Source: JBBRHQ01 sp963840235
GTDB lineage: Bacteria > Actinomycetota > Thermoleophilia > Solirubrobacterales > 70-9
Direction of reading: 5' to 3'
NCBI GenBank assembly: GCA_963840235.1
Contig: CAWIYC010000007.1
Location: forward strand, 1 to 64,000
Length of the DNA stretch: 64,000 bases
A model generated the notes under the pieces. It saw only the letters and a program-made list of their open reading frames with translations, was not told the origin of the DNA and did no database searches. Position numbers and translations under genes: made by a program. Positions 45,149-53,913 of the stretch are shown here, piece by piece (position 1 is the stretch's first letter; each line of letters begins with the position of its first letter).

Positions 45149-47044
45149 ATGGAGGGCGAGGACAGACGCGGTTTTCCGCGCATCGGCAGCTACGGCTTTC
45201 TTTCCGATTGCCACACCAGCGCCCTGGTCTCCTACGACGGCTCGGTCGAGTGGCTGTGCCTGCCCCGCTTCGACTCGCCGAGCGCCTTCGCGGCCCTGCT
45301 CGACCGCGACGGGGGCCACTTCAGGATGTGGCCGGAGGGGGTGGTGGTCCCGATCAGCCGCCGCTACGAGCCGGGGACGCTGATCATCGAGACGACCTGG
45401 GTGACCGAGACCGGATGGGTGGTGGTGATCGACTCGCTCTCGATCGGCGAGTGGGCTCCCGAGGGTGGCGACAGCGGGCGCCCGCAGACCGGCCACGAGT
45501 CGGACAGCTCGCTGCTGCGCATCGCGCACTGCATCGACGGCGAGGTCGAGATGCGGCTCGAGTGCCTGCCGCGCTTCAACTACGGCGCCGTGGCGCCGAC
45601 CTGGAGCGGCGGCGAGCTGGGAATTGCCGCGGCCGACGGCGACGGCGTGCGGCTCACCGTCAATACCGATTTCGACCTCAGCGTCTCAGCGGACGCCGCC
45701 CACGGCAATATTCATCTGCGCGAGGACGAGACGGCGTTCTGCGCGATCGACTGGGATCCCGAGCTCGGCGGGCCGCGCAGCGCCCCAGAGGCGCTGGAGC
45801 GGCTCGAATCCACGCGCGAGTTCTGGCGCAAGTGGCTGCGCCACGGCGACTTCCCCGACCACCCCTGGCGGATCCACCTTCAGCGCTCGGCCCTGGTGCT
45901 GAAGGGCCTCACCTATGCCCCCACCGGGGCGATCGTCGCCGCCCCGACCACCTCGCTGCCGGAGACGCCCGGCGGCGAGCGCAACTGGGACTACCGCTAT
46001 ACCTGGATCCGCGACTCGACCTTCACGCTCTGGGCCCTGCACACGCTCGGGTTCGACGAGGAGGCCCGCGAGTTCATGGAATTCATGGCGGGCCTGGTCC
46101 TCAAGGACCCCAAACTCCAGATCATGTATGGGATCGACGGACGCAAGGATCTGACCGAGAGCACCCTCGAGCACCTCTCCGGCTACGCCGATTCGCGGCC
46201 GGTCCGGATCGGCAACGGCGCCTTCGACCAACGCCAGAACGACGTCTGGGGCGCGATCATGGACTCCGTATACCTGCACGCAAAGGCGATCCAGACGCTC
46301 CCGGACCGCGTCTGGGAGTTCCTGGAGCAGACCGTCGAGGCAGCGATCACGGCCTGGCCGCACCCCGACCAGGGGATCTGGGAGGCCCGCGGGGAGCCCA
46401 AGCACTACGTCTCATCGAAGCTGATGATCTGGGTCGCCGTGGACCGCGGCAGACGGCTCGCGAGCGACCGCGGCGAGCCCGCGCTGGTGGAGCGCTGGGC
46501 GGGTATCGCCGACGAGATCCAGGCCGAGATCCTCGAGCGCGGCGTCCGCAACGGCGTCTTCCGCCAGCACTACGAGACGGATGCCCTCGATGCCTCGACC
46601 CTGCTGATCCCCCTGCTCCGCTTCCTCCCGCCCGACGACCAGCGGATCCGGGCGACGGTGCTGGCAATCGAGCGCGACCTGACCTCGCACGGCCTCGTCC
46701 TTCGCTACATCACCGACGAGACCGACGACGGTCTCCGCGGCGAGGAGGGGACCTTCCTGATCTGCTCCTTCTGGCTCGTCTCGGCCCTCTCGGAGATCGG
46801 CGAGGGCGCCCGGGCGCGAGCGCTGTGCGAGCGCCTGCTCGAGGCGGCGGGCTGGCTCGACCTCTACGCCGAGGAGCTCGACCCTGGCTCGGGACGCCAC
46901 CTCGGCAACTTCCCGCAGGCCTTCACCCACCTGGCTCTGATCAACGCCGTCTCGCACGTGATCGCCGATGAGAGGCGCGACGGCGGCCCGGGCGGGATGA
47001 CCGCGGTCTTCAGCGAGATGGGCGGCATCCACGAGGACGCCTGA
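45149..47044 (+). CDS. Glycoside hydrolase family 15 (glucoamylase/trehalase)
   Basis: A 631-residue cytoplasmic GH15. The N-terminal beta-domain (FPRIGSYGFLSDCHTSALVSYDGSVEWLCLPRFDSPS) is typical. The (alpha/alpha)6 barrel begins at about 265 (PGGERNWDYRYTWIRDSTFTLWAL). Likely acid Glu is in GIWEARGEPKHYVSSKLM and base Glu in EEGTFLICSFWLVSAL. Actinobacterial relatives hydrolyse trehalose or alpha-glucosides, so reserve or compatible-solute turnover is likely. Signal peptide absent. Confidence 0.93.
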   Translation: MEGEDRRGFPRIGSYGFLSDCHTSALVSYDGSVEWLCLPRFDSPSAFAALLDRDGGHFRMWPEGVVVPISRRYEPGTLIIETTWVTETGWVVVIDSLSIGEWAPEGGDSGRPQTGHESDSSLLRIAHCIDGEVEMRLECLPRFNYGAVAPTWSGGELGIAAADGDGVRLTVNTDFDLSVSADAAHGNIHLREDETAFCAIDWDPELGGPRSAPEALERLESTREFWRKWLRHGDFPDHPWRIHLQRSALVLKGLTYAPTGAIVAAPTTSLPETPGGERNWDYRYTWIRDSTFTLWALHTLGFDEEAREFMEFMAGLVLKDPKLQIMYGIDGRKDLTESTLEHLSGYADSRPVRIGNGAFDQRQNDVWGAIMDSVYLHAKAIQTLPDRVWEFLEQTVEAAITAWPHPDQGIWEARGEPKHYVSSKLMIWVAVDRGRRLASDRGEPALVERWAGIADEIQAEILERGVRNGVFRQHYETDALDASTLLIPLLRFLPPDDQRIRATVLAIERDLTSHGLVLRYITDETDDGLRGEEGTFLICSFWLVSALSEIGEGARARALCERLLEAAGWLDLYAEELDPGSGRHLGNFPQAFTHLALINAVSHVIADERRDGGPGGMTAVFSEMGGIHEDA

Positions 47045-47053
47045 GCCCGCCCC

Positions 47054-47425
47054 TCAACCCGGCTGGTAGGTGCCGAAGCTCCAGAGGTTGCCCTCGGGAT
47101 CGCGGACGGAGAAGTCGCGCGAGCCGTAGTCCTGATCCTCGAGGCCACACACGACCTCAGCGCCGGCGGCGGTAGCGCGATCGAACAGGGAGTCGGGATC
47201 CTCGGTGACCAGGTAGAGCCACTCCTGGCCCTCGTGGTCGCCGAAGCCGTCGTCCTGGACCGAGCCCAGCATCACCAGGTTGCCCCGGTAGGAGAGCTGC
47301 GCGTGGGCAATCAGGTCACCGTCGGCGTGGACCTCGTGCTGCTCGAAACCGAACGCCCTCCCGAGCCACTCGATCGCAGCTCTGGCGTCCCGGTATCGCA
47401 ACGACGGGAAGATCGTCTGGGTCAT
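47054..47425 (-). CDS. VOC-family protein
   Basis: A 123-residue single-module glyoxalase-fold protein: TIFPSLRYRDARAAIEWLGRAFGFE, HAQLSYRGNLVMLGS, LYLVTEDPDSLFDRATAAGAEVV and YGSRDFSVRDPEGNLWSFGTY. The sequence resembles PhnB/bleomycin-resistance-like proteins. Convergent with GH15 and near-divergent from the next exported protein (38 bp). Confidence 0.9.
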   Translation of the reverse strand: MTQTIFPSLRYRDARAAIEWLGRAFGFEQHEVHADGDLIAHAQLSYRGNLVMLGSVQDDGFGDHEGQEWLYLVTEDPDSLFDRATAAGAEVVCGLEDQDYGSRDFSVRDPEGNLWSFGTYQPG

Positions 47426-47463
47426 CCGTCCTCCTCCACTCGGTTCACTGGTTCAATCACCCG

Positions 47464-48486
47464 ATGCGAAAGCACGCAATCCGGGCCAGCCTAGCCGCCG
47501 CTGCGGTGGCGCTCGCCGCCACGCTCTCGGCGGCAGCCGTCGCCGGCGAGGGGACTGCCGGCGTCAGCGCCCTCGGGCCATACCCCGGCCTCAACGGCTG
47601 CCCGGTCTTCCCCTCCCCGCCCGCCTCGCTGCGGCCGCGTGCCCCCTCCCTGCCCAATCAGGCTGCCTGGAACCAGGACATCTCGAAGGCGCCGGTCGCC
47701 CGCCGCTCGGACGCGATCATCGCCTACATCAACGCCCACGGCGGCAACCGCCTCCACCCGGACTTCGGCTCCCCCCGCTCCTACGGCTTTCCCTACGCGG
47801 TCGTCGGCCGCCACCAGCCCAGGCTCCCGATCCACTACACGGCCTGGGCCAGTGAGAGCGACCGCGGCCCGTTCCCGGTTCCGAAGCTGGCACCTGTCGA
47901 GGGCGGGCGGCGCAGCGACGGCGACCGCCACGTGCTCGTCGTGGACCGATCCCGCTGTCGCCTCTACGAGCTCTACCGCTCGTTCTTCAAACGCCACGGC
48001 CGCGACCACTGGAACGCCGACTCCGGGGTCGAGTGGAACCTGCGCTCGAAGGATCTTCGCCGCGACGGCGACACCTCCGCCGACGCCGCCGGGCTGCCGA
48101 TCTTCCCCGGCCTCGTCCGCTACGACGAGGCCCGCCGCGGCCGCATCGACCACGCGATCCGGATCACCTTCGACGTCACCCGCAACGCCTGGATCCACCC
48201 GGCGTCGCACTGCGCCGGCGACACCGCCAGCCGAAACGCCCCACCGATGGGAATGCGCCTGCGCCTGCGCCGGAACTACGGCCTCGGCCGCCTCAGCGGC
48301 CCGGCGAAGGTGATCGCGAGGGCCCTGAAACGCTACGGGGTGATCACCGCCGACAACGGCTCCAACTGGTTCTTCGGCGGCACCAGCGATCGGCGCTGGA
48401 ACGACAGCAACCTCAATCAGCTGAAGCGGATCCCCGGCCGGGCCTTCGAGGTCGTCCGCAGCGCCTCCCCGACGCACGCCTGCTGA
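47464..48486 (+). CDS. Exported protein of unknown function
   Basis: A 340-residue protein with a clear signal peptide (MRKHAIRASLAAAAVALAAT, cleavage near AVA-GE). The mature part starts with PYPGLNGCPVFPSPP. Later it has AIIAYINAHGGNRLHPDFG, VLVVDRSRCRLYELYRSFFK, RITFDVTRNAWIHPASHCAG, a Cys pair in the middle, and DNGSNWFFGGTSDRRW. Recurrent His/Asp/Asn-rich stretches suggest a beta-rich extracellular enzyme or binding domain. Similar exported proteins occur in actinobacteria without assigned function. I do not recognise a catalytic set. Confidence 0.8.
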   Translation: MRKHAIRASLAAAAVALAATLSAAAVAGEGTAGVSALGPYPGLNGCPVFPSPPASLRPRAPSLPNQAAWNQDISKAPVARRSDAIIAYINAHGGNRLHPDFGSPRSYGFPYAVVGRHQPRLPIHYTAWASESDRGPFPVPKLAPVEGGRRSDGDRHVLVVDRSRCRLYELYRSFFKRHGRDHWNADSGVEWNLRSKDLRRDGDTSADAAGLPIFPGLVRYDEARRGRIDHAIRITFDVTRNAWIHPASHCAGDTASRNAPPMGMRLRLRRNYGLGRLSGPAKVIARALKRYGVITADNGSNWFFGGTSDRRWNDSNLNQLKRIPGRAFEVVRSASPTHAC

Positions 48487-48556
48487 GTGGGTCCCCGCAC
48501 CTGGGCGATGCCCTGCACGCCGGAGCCACCCGTCGGCGGCAACGGTGCTGGTCGAA

Positions 48557-48594
48557 TGAAGGATTTCAGCACCTACAGGTGGTGAAATCCTTCA
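48557..48594. repeat. 38-bp near-perfect hairpin between two plus-strand genes
   Basis: TGAAGGATTTCA and TGAAATCCTTCA (12-bp stem) enclose CACCT-AC-AGGTG, with one G:G mismatch on each side. It is AT-richer than the surroundings and lies 71 bp after the exported-protein stop, 104 bp before the hydrolase start. It could be a terminator without a U-run, an RNA element or an operator. The left arm also encodes a nonapeptide frame, MKDFSTYRW, followed by TGA. Confidence 0.65.
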
Positions 48595-48697
48595 GCGAAC
48601 CGCGGGCCCCCGGGTTCCGGGACGCCAGGGTCGACCTGCCGGGGTCCAACCTGGCGGGCGCGACCGCAGCGCGCGGCGATAGGCTCGACCCGCAACC

Positions 48698-49510
48698 ATG
48701 GGGAGCGTCGAGCTGCGAACCGGACCGGGGCTCGCCTATCGCGAGGCCCTCGCCGATGACTCCGCTTCAGGGGATCCGGTCGTCCTCCTCCATGGCTTCC
48801 CCGAGAGCTCGCGGATGTGGGCGCCGCTGATGGCCGCGCTGGCGGAGGTGGGGCGAAGCAGCGTCGCTCCCGACCTCTATGGGCTCGGCGACTCCATCGC
48901 AGAGGTGCCGGTCACGTTCGAGAGCACCCTGGAGTCCTTCACCGCGTTCATGGACCAGCGCAATACCGGCCAGGTGGCGGTGGTCGTTCACGACTGGGGC
49001 GGCTTCATCGGTCTTGCCTGGGCCTGCGATAACCCCGATCGCGTTTCATCGCTGGTGATCAGCAACGCCGGCTTCTTCAGCGATGGGAGATGGCACGGCC
49101 CGGCAGAGGCGATCAGGGGCGAGCACGGCGAGGCGATCGTCGCTGCGATCGAGCGGGAGGGGTTTGCCGGGGCGTTGAACGCGGCCGGCAACGCCTTCGA
49201 CGAGGAGGACATCTCGGCCTACTGGAGGCCCTTCGAAGAGGGCCGCGGCCGGCCCGCCACCCTTGGTTTCTACCGTTCGATGGACTTCGAGAAGCTCGCG
49301 CCCTGGCAGGGGAGGCTCGGCGAGCTCGGGGTGCCGACATTGCTGCTGTGGGGCGCTGACGATGAATTCGCCCCGATCTCCGGCGCCTACCGCTTCCAGC
49401 GCGAGATCCCGGGGTGCCGGCTGGTCGCCCTCGAGGGCATCGGGCACTTCGCCTTCGACCAGGCTCCGGAACGCTCGATCGCCGAGGTCCTGGCCTTCCT
49501 CGACACCTGA
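48698..49510 (+). CDS. Alpha/beta hydrolase, haloalkane-dehalogenase-like
   Basis: A 270-residue hydrolase. HGFPESSRMW is the oxyanion turn. VVVHDWGGFIGLAWA carries Asp as nucleophile (HDWGG, as in haloalkane dehalogenases and epoxide hydrolases). A late Asp (WGADDEFAP) and His (EGIGHFAFDQAPE) complete the triad. A halide-binding Trp follows the nucleophile. Substrate not predictable; epoxide or haloalkane turnover is possible. ATG 48698. Confidence 0.88.
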   Translation: MGSVELRTGPGLAYREALADDSASGDPVVLLHGFPESSRMWAPLMAALAEVGRSSVAPDLYGLGDSIAEVPVTFESTLESFTAFMDQRNTGQVAVVVHDWGGFIGLAWACDNPDRVSSLVISNAGFFSDGRWHGPAEAIRGEHGEAIVAAIEREGFAGALNAAGNAFDEEDISAYWRPFEEGRGRPATLGFYRSMDFEKLAPWQGRLGELGVPTLLLWGADDEFAPISGAYRFQREIPGCRLVALEGIGHFAFDQAPERSIAEVLAFLDT

Positions 49511-49549
49511 TCTCGCTCGCCCGGTGGCGGGCCGGGACCGGGACGATCT

Positions 49550-52012
49550 ATGGTGCCCAGCGTGCCCCCCTCGCCACTCGAAGCAGACCGACTGCGCCGG
49601 CGTTGCGATCCCGCCGGCCTCGGTTTCGAGACCACCGCGGAGGTCGAGCCGCTCGAGGGGACGGTCGGTCAGAAACGGGCGCTCGATGCCGTCGGCTTCG
49701 GCCTCGAGATCGAGACGAAGGGCTACAACATCTTCGCCACCGGCCCGATCGGGACCGGCAAGCGGACGACGCTCGAGGCCCACCTGCGAGCTCACGCCGC
49801 CGGCCGGCCGGCCGGGGAGGACTGGCTCTACCTGTTCGACTTCGGCGACGAGGGGCGCCCGATGAGTTTGACGATGCCTGCCGGCGCCGGACGCGAGTTC
49901 GCCGGGCAGATGCGCCGGTTCGTGGCCGAGGTGCAGCAGCGGATACCCGACGCATTCGAGAGCGAGAGCTACCAGGACCGCCGCCACGACCTGATCGAGC
50001 AGGTGGAACGGCAACGCGAGGAGGCGCTGAGCGAGACGCGGGCCTTCGCCGCAGAGCGCGACCTCGCGATAGAGCTGACGCCGGCCGGTCTGGTGACGAT
50101 CCCGGTTGTCGAGGGCAAGCCGATCCCGCCCGCCGAATTCGGCCGCCTCCCGCAACCGTCGAGGGAGCGCTTCCAGAAGGGAATGGAGGAGGTCCAGGAC
50201 CGCCTGCCGGCGGCGCTGACACGCATGCGCCAGATCGAGCGCGAGGGCGGCGAGCGGATTCGCGAGCTCGATCGCGAGGTCGCCCAGTTCGCAATCGGGC
50301 ACCTGGTGGACGAGATCAAGGAGCGCTTCGAGAGGACCGAGAAGCTAAGCGACTGGCTCGAGCGCGTCCGCGAGGACATCATCGGACACCTCGGGCACTT
50401 CCAGGGCCAGGGCACCGAGGAGGAGGGCGCCCCGGAGCCGATCGCCAGCGGGATGCGCCAGGCGCGCCAGGCCTTCTTCGCTCGCTACGAGCCCAACGTC
50501 CTGGTCAGCCAGGAGAAGGACGGCGCCCCGGTGGTGTTCGAGACCAATCCCACCTACTACAACCTCTTCGGGCGGATCGAGTACGAGGCGACCTTCGGCG
50601 CTCTCTCCACGGACCACCGTCACATCAAGGCCGGGGCGCTGCACCGCGCCAACGGCGGCTACCTGATGCTCGATGCGCTCGGCGTCCTTTCCCAGCCGTT
50701 CGTTTGGGCGAAGCTGAAGGAGACGCTGCGCTCGGGGCGGGTCGAGATCGAGACGATCGGCTCCCAGCTGACGCTGTTCCCAACCGCGACCCTCGAACCG
50801 GAGCCGATCGACCTCGAGGCGAAGGTGATCCTGATCGCTCCCCCCCAGCTCTACGCGCTGCTCTACGCCTACGACGAGGACGTCCGCAAGCTGTTCCGGG
50901 TCAAGGCCGATTTCGACATCGACATGGCCTGGGAGGAGGACCAGGCAGGCGAGTACGCAGCCTTCATCGCCCGCCAGGTCTCCGCCGACGGACTGCTGCA
51001 CTTCGACCGCGGCGCTGTGGCCCGGGTCATCGAGCAGGGGGCGCGGATGGCCGAGCACCAGGGCAAGCTCTCGACCCGCTTCGCCGGCGTCGCCGACCTG
51101 GTTTCCGAAGCCAGCCACTGGGCGCGGCACGAGGGCGAGGAGCTGGTCGGGCGCGAGCAGGTCGAGAAGGCGATCGGGGAGAAGGAGCGCCGCTCGAACC
51201 TGATCGAGGACCGGATGCGCGAGCTGGTGGCGGAGGGGACGCTCGAGATCGACGTCTCCGGCGAGCGCCTCGGGCAGGCCAACGGACTCTCGGTCGCGGT
51301 GGTGGGCGACTACGCGTTCGGGCGCCCGGTAAGGATCACGGCCAGCACCGCTCTGGGCGGGGGTGACGTGATCAACATCGACCGCGAGACCGAGCTCAGT
51401 GGCCCCCTCCACGACAAGGGCTTCCTCATCCTCGCCGGGTTCCTGCAGGAGCGCTACGGCGCCGAGCGACCGCTGGCGCTGAGGGCGAGCCTCGTCTTCG
51501 AACAGAGTTATGAGGAGATCGAGGGGGACTCGGCATCCGGGGCCGAGCTCTGCGCCCTCCTCTCAAGCCTCTCCGGCGTGCCGATCCGCCAGGGCGTTGC
51601 GATCACCGGCTCGATCAACCAGCACGGCCGGGTGCAGGCGATCGGGGGGGTCAACGAGAAGATCGAGGGTTTCTTCGACACCTGCTCGCAGGCCGGTCTG
51701 GACGACGGGCAGGGTGTCGTCATCCCGGCCACCAACGCCAGGCACCTGATGCTGCGCGACGATGTGGTCGCGGCCGTGGAGGAGGGACGGTTCAAGGTCT
51801 GGGCCGTGGAGACGGTGGACGAGGCGATCAGCGTCCTCACCGGCGAGGCCGCCGGCGAGCGTGGAGACGACGGCGTCTACCCGGAGGGAACGATCCACCG
51901 CCGGATCGAGGACCGCCTCGACCACCTCGCCGAGCTCGGCCGCCGCTTCACGGGCCCCGGCGCCGCCGCAGCAGCAGCGGACAGCGGCTCAAGCGCCCCG
52001 AAGTCCCCGTGA
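49550..52012 (+). CDS. Lon-like AAA+ serine protease (LonB-like, AAA_32/Lon_C)
   Basis: An 820-residue ATP-dependent protease-like protein. Walker A is FATGPIGTGKRTTLEAHL (about residues 62-72); a Walker-B-like NGGYLMLDALGVL lies at about 370. The long middle helical region (about 110-290) is rich in Arg/Glu. The C-terminal Lon protease domain (about 590-770) has the catalytic Ser in EGDSASGAELCAL and Lys in GGVNEKIEGFFDTC. Unlike true Lon, the N-domain is replaced. Typical of free-standing bacterial LonB-like proteins; substrates unknown. Confidence 0.92.
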   Translation: MVPSVPPSPLEADRLRRRCDPAGLGFETTAEVEPLEGTVGQKRALDAVGFGLEIETKGYNIFATGPIGTGKRTTLEAHLRAHAAGRPAGEDWLYLFDFGDEGRPMSLTMPAGAGREFAGQMRRFVAEVQQRIPDAFESESYQDRRHDLIEQVERQREEALSETRAFAAERDLAIELTPAGLVTIPVVEGKPIPPAEFGRLPQPSRERFQKGMEEVQDRLPAALTRMRQIEREGGERIRELDREVAQFAIGHLVDEIKERFERTEKLSDWLERVREDIIGHLGHFQGQGTEEEGAPEPIASGMRQARQAFFARYEPNVLVSQEKDGAPVVFETNPTYYNLFGRIEYEATFGALSTDHRHIKAGALHRANGGYLMLDALGVLSQPFVWAKLKETLRSGRVEIETIGSQLTLFPTATLEPEPIDLEAKVILIAPPQLYALLYAYDEDVRKLFRVKADFDIDMAWEEDQAGEYAAFIARQVSADGLLHFDRGAVARVIEQGARMAEHQGKLSTRFAGVADLVSEASHWARHEGEELVGREQVEKAIGEKERRSNLIEDRMRELVAEGTLEIDVSGERLGQANGLSVAVVGDYAFGRPVRITASTALGGGDVINIDRETELSGPLHDKGFLILAGFLQERYGAERPLALRASLVFEQSYEEIEGDSASGAELCALLSSLSGVPIRQGVAITGSINQHGRVQAIGGVNEKIEGFFDTCSQAGLDDGQGVVIPATNARHLMLRDDVVAAVEEGRFKVWAVETVDEAISVLTGEAAGERGDDGVYPEGTIHRRIEDRLDHLAELGRRFTGPGAAAAAADSGSSAPKSP

Positions 52013-52020
52013 TACGGGCC

Positions 52021-52320
52021 TCAGAATGCCCCGAGCAGATCGCGGGCCTCTTCGACCTCGAGATCGCCGTCGGCGACCTTGAAGCCGACCGTGTCGACGT
52101 AGTCGCCCGATCCGGCCTCGGTGCGGGTCGCGGCCATCTCCGGGGTGACGCCGGCGTCGGCGAGGTCGCGCGCCGCGCTGGGATGGAAGCAGCGGGCCTT
52201 GAGCCACTCGTCGACCTCGTCGGCCGAGAACCCGGACTCGGCCCAGGTCTCGGCTGTGTCATCGGGGTTGCCGCCGTGGGCGAAGTGCCCGTGCCTCTCG
52301 ATCACGTCGCGAATCGTCAT
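52021..52320 (-). CDS. Hypothetical 99-residue protein
   Basis: MTIRDVIERHGHFAHGGNPD begins a short, acidic, mostly helical protein with WAESGFSADEVDEWLKARCF and a second helical repeat-like part, AADLADAGVTPEMAATRTEAG. No recognised domain; the spacing of helices and DAGVTP resembles small helical-repeat proteins found across actinobacteria. Convergent with the Lon-like gene (8-bp gap). Confidence 0.7.
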   Translation of the reverse strand: MTIRDVIERHGHFAHGGNPDDTAETWAESGFSADEVDEWLKARCFHPSAARDLADAGVTPEMAATRTEAGSGDYVDTVGFKVADGDLEVEEARDLLGAF

Positions 52321-52358
52321 CGCCGTGACTCTATCCAGCGCCGGGAGACGGCGGGACC

Positions 52359-53492
52359 GTGACCGGCCGCAGCCTGAGGATCGGCCGCCTTGCCGGAATC
52401 CCGATCGGCATCAGCCCACTCTGGCTGCTGATCGTGGCCCTGATCACGGTCTCGCTGGGCGCCAGCTACTACCCGCAGGAGGTTGACGGCATCGCTCCCG
52501 CGGCCGCCTACCTGCTCGGCCTGGCCAGCGCCCTGCTGCTGTTCGCGAGCATCGTCCTGCACGAGCTTGGCCATGCGCTCGTCGCCCGGAGCCGGGGGGT
52601 GGCGATCGAGGGGATCGACCTCTGGCTCCTGGGCGGGGTGGCGAAGATGAGGGGTACGCCCCGAACCGGGGGCGACGAGTTTCGCTACGCCGCCGCGGGT
52701 CCGCTGGTGACCGCCGTGATCGCCGCCTTCTTCGGGGTCGTGCTGGCGACGCTCCCAGCGGGCACGCCCGAGGCCCTGCGTGCGCTGATCGGCTACCAGC
52801 TGCTGGTCAACGTCCTCATCCTCGGCTTCAACCTGATTCCCGCCTTCCCCCTCGACGGGGGGCGGTTGCTGCGGGCGGCGCTGTGGGCTCGAAGCGGTGA
52901 CATGGTCCGCGCCACGGCGACTGCCGCCGCCATTGGCCGCGGCTTCGGCTGGGTCCTGATCGCCCTCGGGGTCCTGGCCCTGTTGGCCGGGGCGCCGACC
53001 GGCATCTGGTTCGGGCTGATCGGCTTCTTCCTGATCTTCGCCGGGCGCGCCGAGCTGAGTCAGCTCGAAATGCGGAAGGCCTTCGCCGGGCACGAGGTCG
53101 GATGGCTGGCCTCCTTCCCCGCGGTGACGATCCCGGCCCAGACCCCGGCGGCCGAGGCCGCCCGCGATTACTTCAGCCGCTATCGCTACCAGTCCTTCCC
53201 GGTGCGCGACCGCTCGGGCGTAATCGGCCTGGTGACGATCGACCGGCTCGAGCAGCTCCCCCCGGACCGGCTCGAGCGCACGCCGGTCTCCTCCCTGGCC
53301 GATCCCGACCCGACCCTGGTGGTCGACGAGAACGGCGACATCGCCGAGCTGCTTGCCCGCCCCAGCTTTCAGCGCGTCGGTCGCGCGATCGTCACCGGGA
53401 CAGGTGGCCGCATCGGGATCGTCTCGGCGACCGAAGTCGAGCGGGCGCTGCGGGCCTCGCGGCTGACCGCAGCCGAGGGCGAGCGCGCCTAG
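52359..53492 (+). CDS. Site-2-type intramembrane metalloprotease with CBS pair
   Basis: A 377-residue rhomboid-unrelated zinc protease. HELGH (residues 68-72, VLHELGHALVARSRG) and NLIPAFPLDGGRLLRAAL (second motif, Asp ligand) are in membrane helices. About six helices cover residues 20-225. Two CBS domains follow (about 240-375; SYQSFPVRDRSGVIGLVTIDRLE), giving nucleotide-responsive control. Actinobacterial relatives cleave anti-sigma factors or signal peptides. GTG start 52359. Confidence 0.93.
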   Translation: MTGRSLRIGRLAGIPIGISPLWLLIVALITVSLGASYYPQEVDGIAPAAAYLLGLASALLLFASIVLHELGHALVARSRGVAIEGIDLWLLGGVAKMRGTPRTGGDEFRYAAAGPLVTAVIAAFFGVVLATLPAGTPEALRALIGYQLLVNVLILGFNLIPAFPLDGGRLLRAALWARSGDMVRATATAAAIGRGFGWVLIALGVLALLAGAPTGIWFGLIGFFLIFAGRAELSQLEMRKAFAGHEVGWLASFPAVTIPAQTPAAEAARDYFSRYRYQSFPVRDRSGVIGLVTIDRLEQLPPDRLERTPVSSLADPDPTLVVDENGDIAELLARPSFQRVGRAIVTGTGGRIGIVSATEVERALRASRLTAAEGERA

Positions 53493-53625
53493 CGTCGCCC
53501 GCCGGCCTGGACGAGACAAGGAAGGAATGTGAAACTGCTGATCGAGGCGCCCGCGGCGGCGACGCAGATGTTGGCGGCCTGGACGCCGGGCGGGTCGCCG
53601 AGGCAACCTGGAGCGAAGGAGACCG

Positions 53626-53904
53626 ATGCACGTCGTGCGAATCGAGCATCCAGTGCCCGACTATGACGCCTGGAAGCGAGCTTTCGACAGCGACCCCCTC
53701 GACCGGCGGGGGTCGGGCGTCCGCAGCCACCGGGTGATGCGAGCGGTCGACGGCCCGGGCCGCGTCTTGATCGATCTCGAGTTCGACAGCCCGGACGAGG
53801 CGGAGGCCATGCGGTCGGCCTTGCGGGAGCTATGGAGTCGAGTTGACGTGATGCGCGACCCGCGGGCGAGCGCCGTCGAGGTCGTGGAGGGCCAGGATGA
53901 CTGA
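53626..53904 (+). CDS. Short Dabb/ABM-like protein
   Basis: A 92-residue protein, MHVVRIEHPVPDYDAWKRAF, with IDLEFDSPDEAEAMRSALRELW; the pattern is that of a ferredoxin-like, dimeric alpha+beta barrel domain. GAAGGAG precedes the ATG. It lies 10 bp ahead of the GMC oxidoreductase and may share its transcript. Function unknown. Confidence 0.7.
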   Translation: MHVVRIEHPVPDYDAWKRAFDSDPLDRRGSGVRSHRVMRAVDGPGRVLIDLEFDSPDEAEAMRSALRELWSRVDVMRDPRASAVEVVEGQDD

Positions 53905-53913
53905 CAGGTCGCG

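Noticed and set aside
53529..53664. A GTG frame encoding about 45 residues before the Dabb-like gene
   Set aside because: No conserved features; it overlaps the next gene by about 40 bp in another frame, and its ribosome site is unconvincing.
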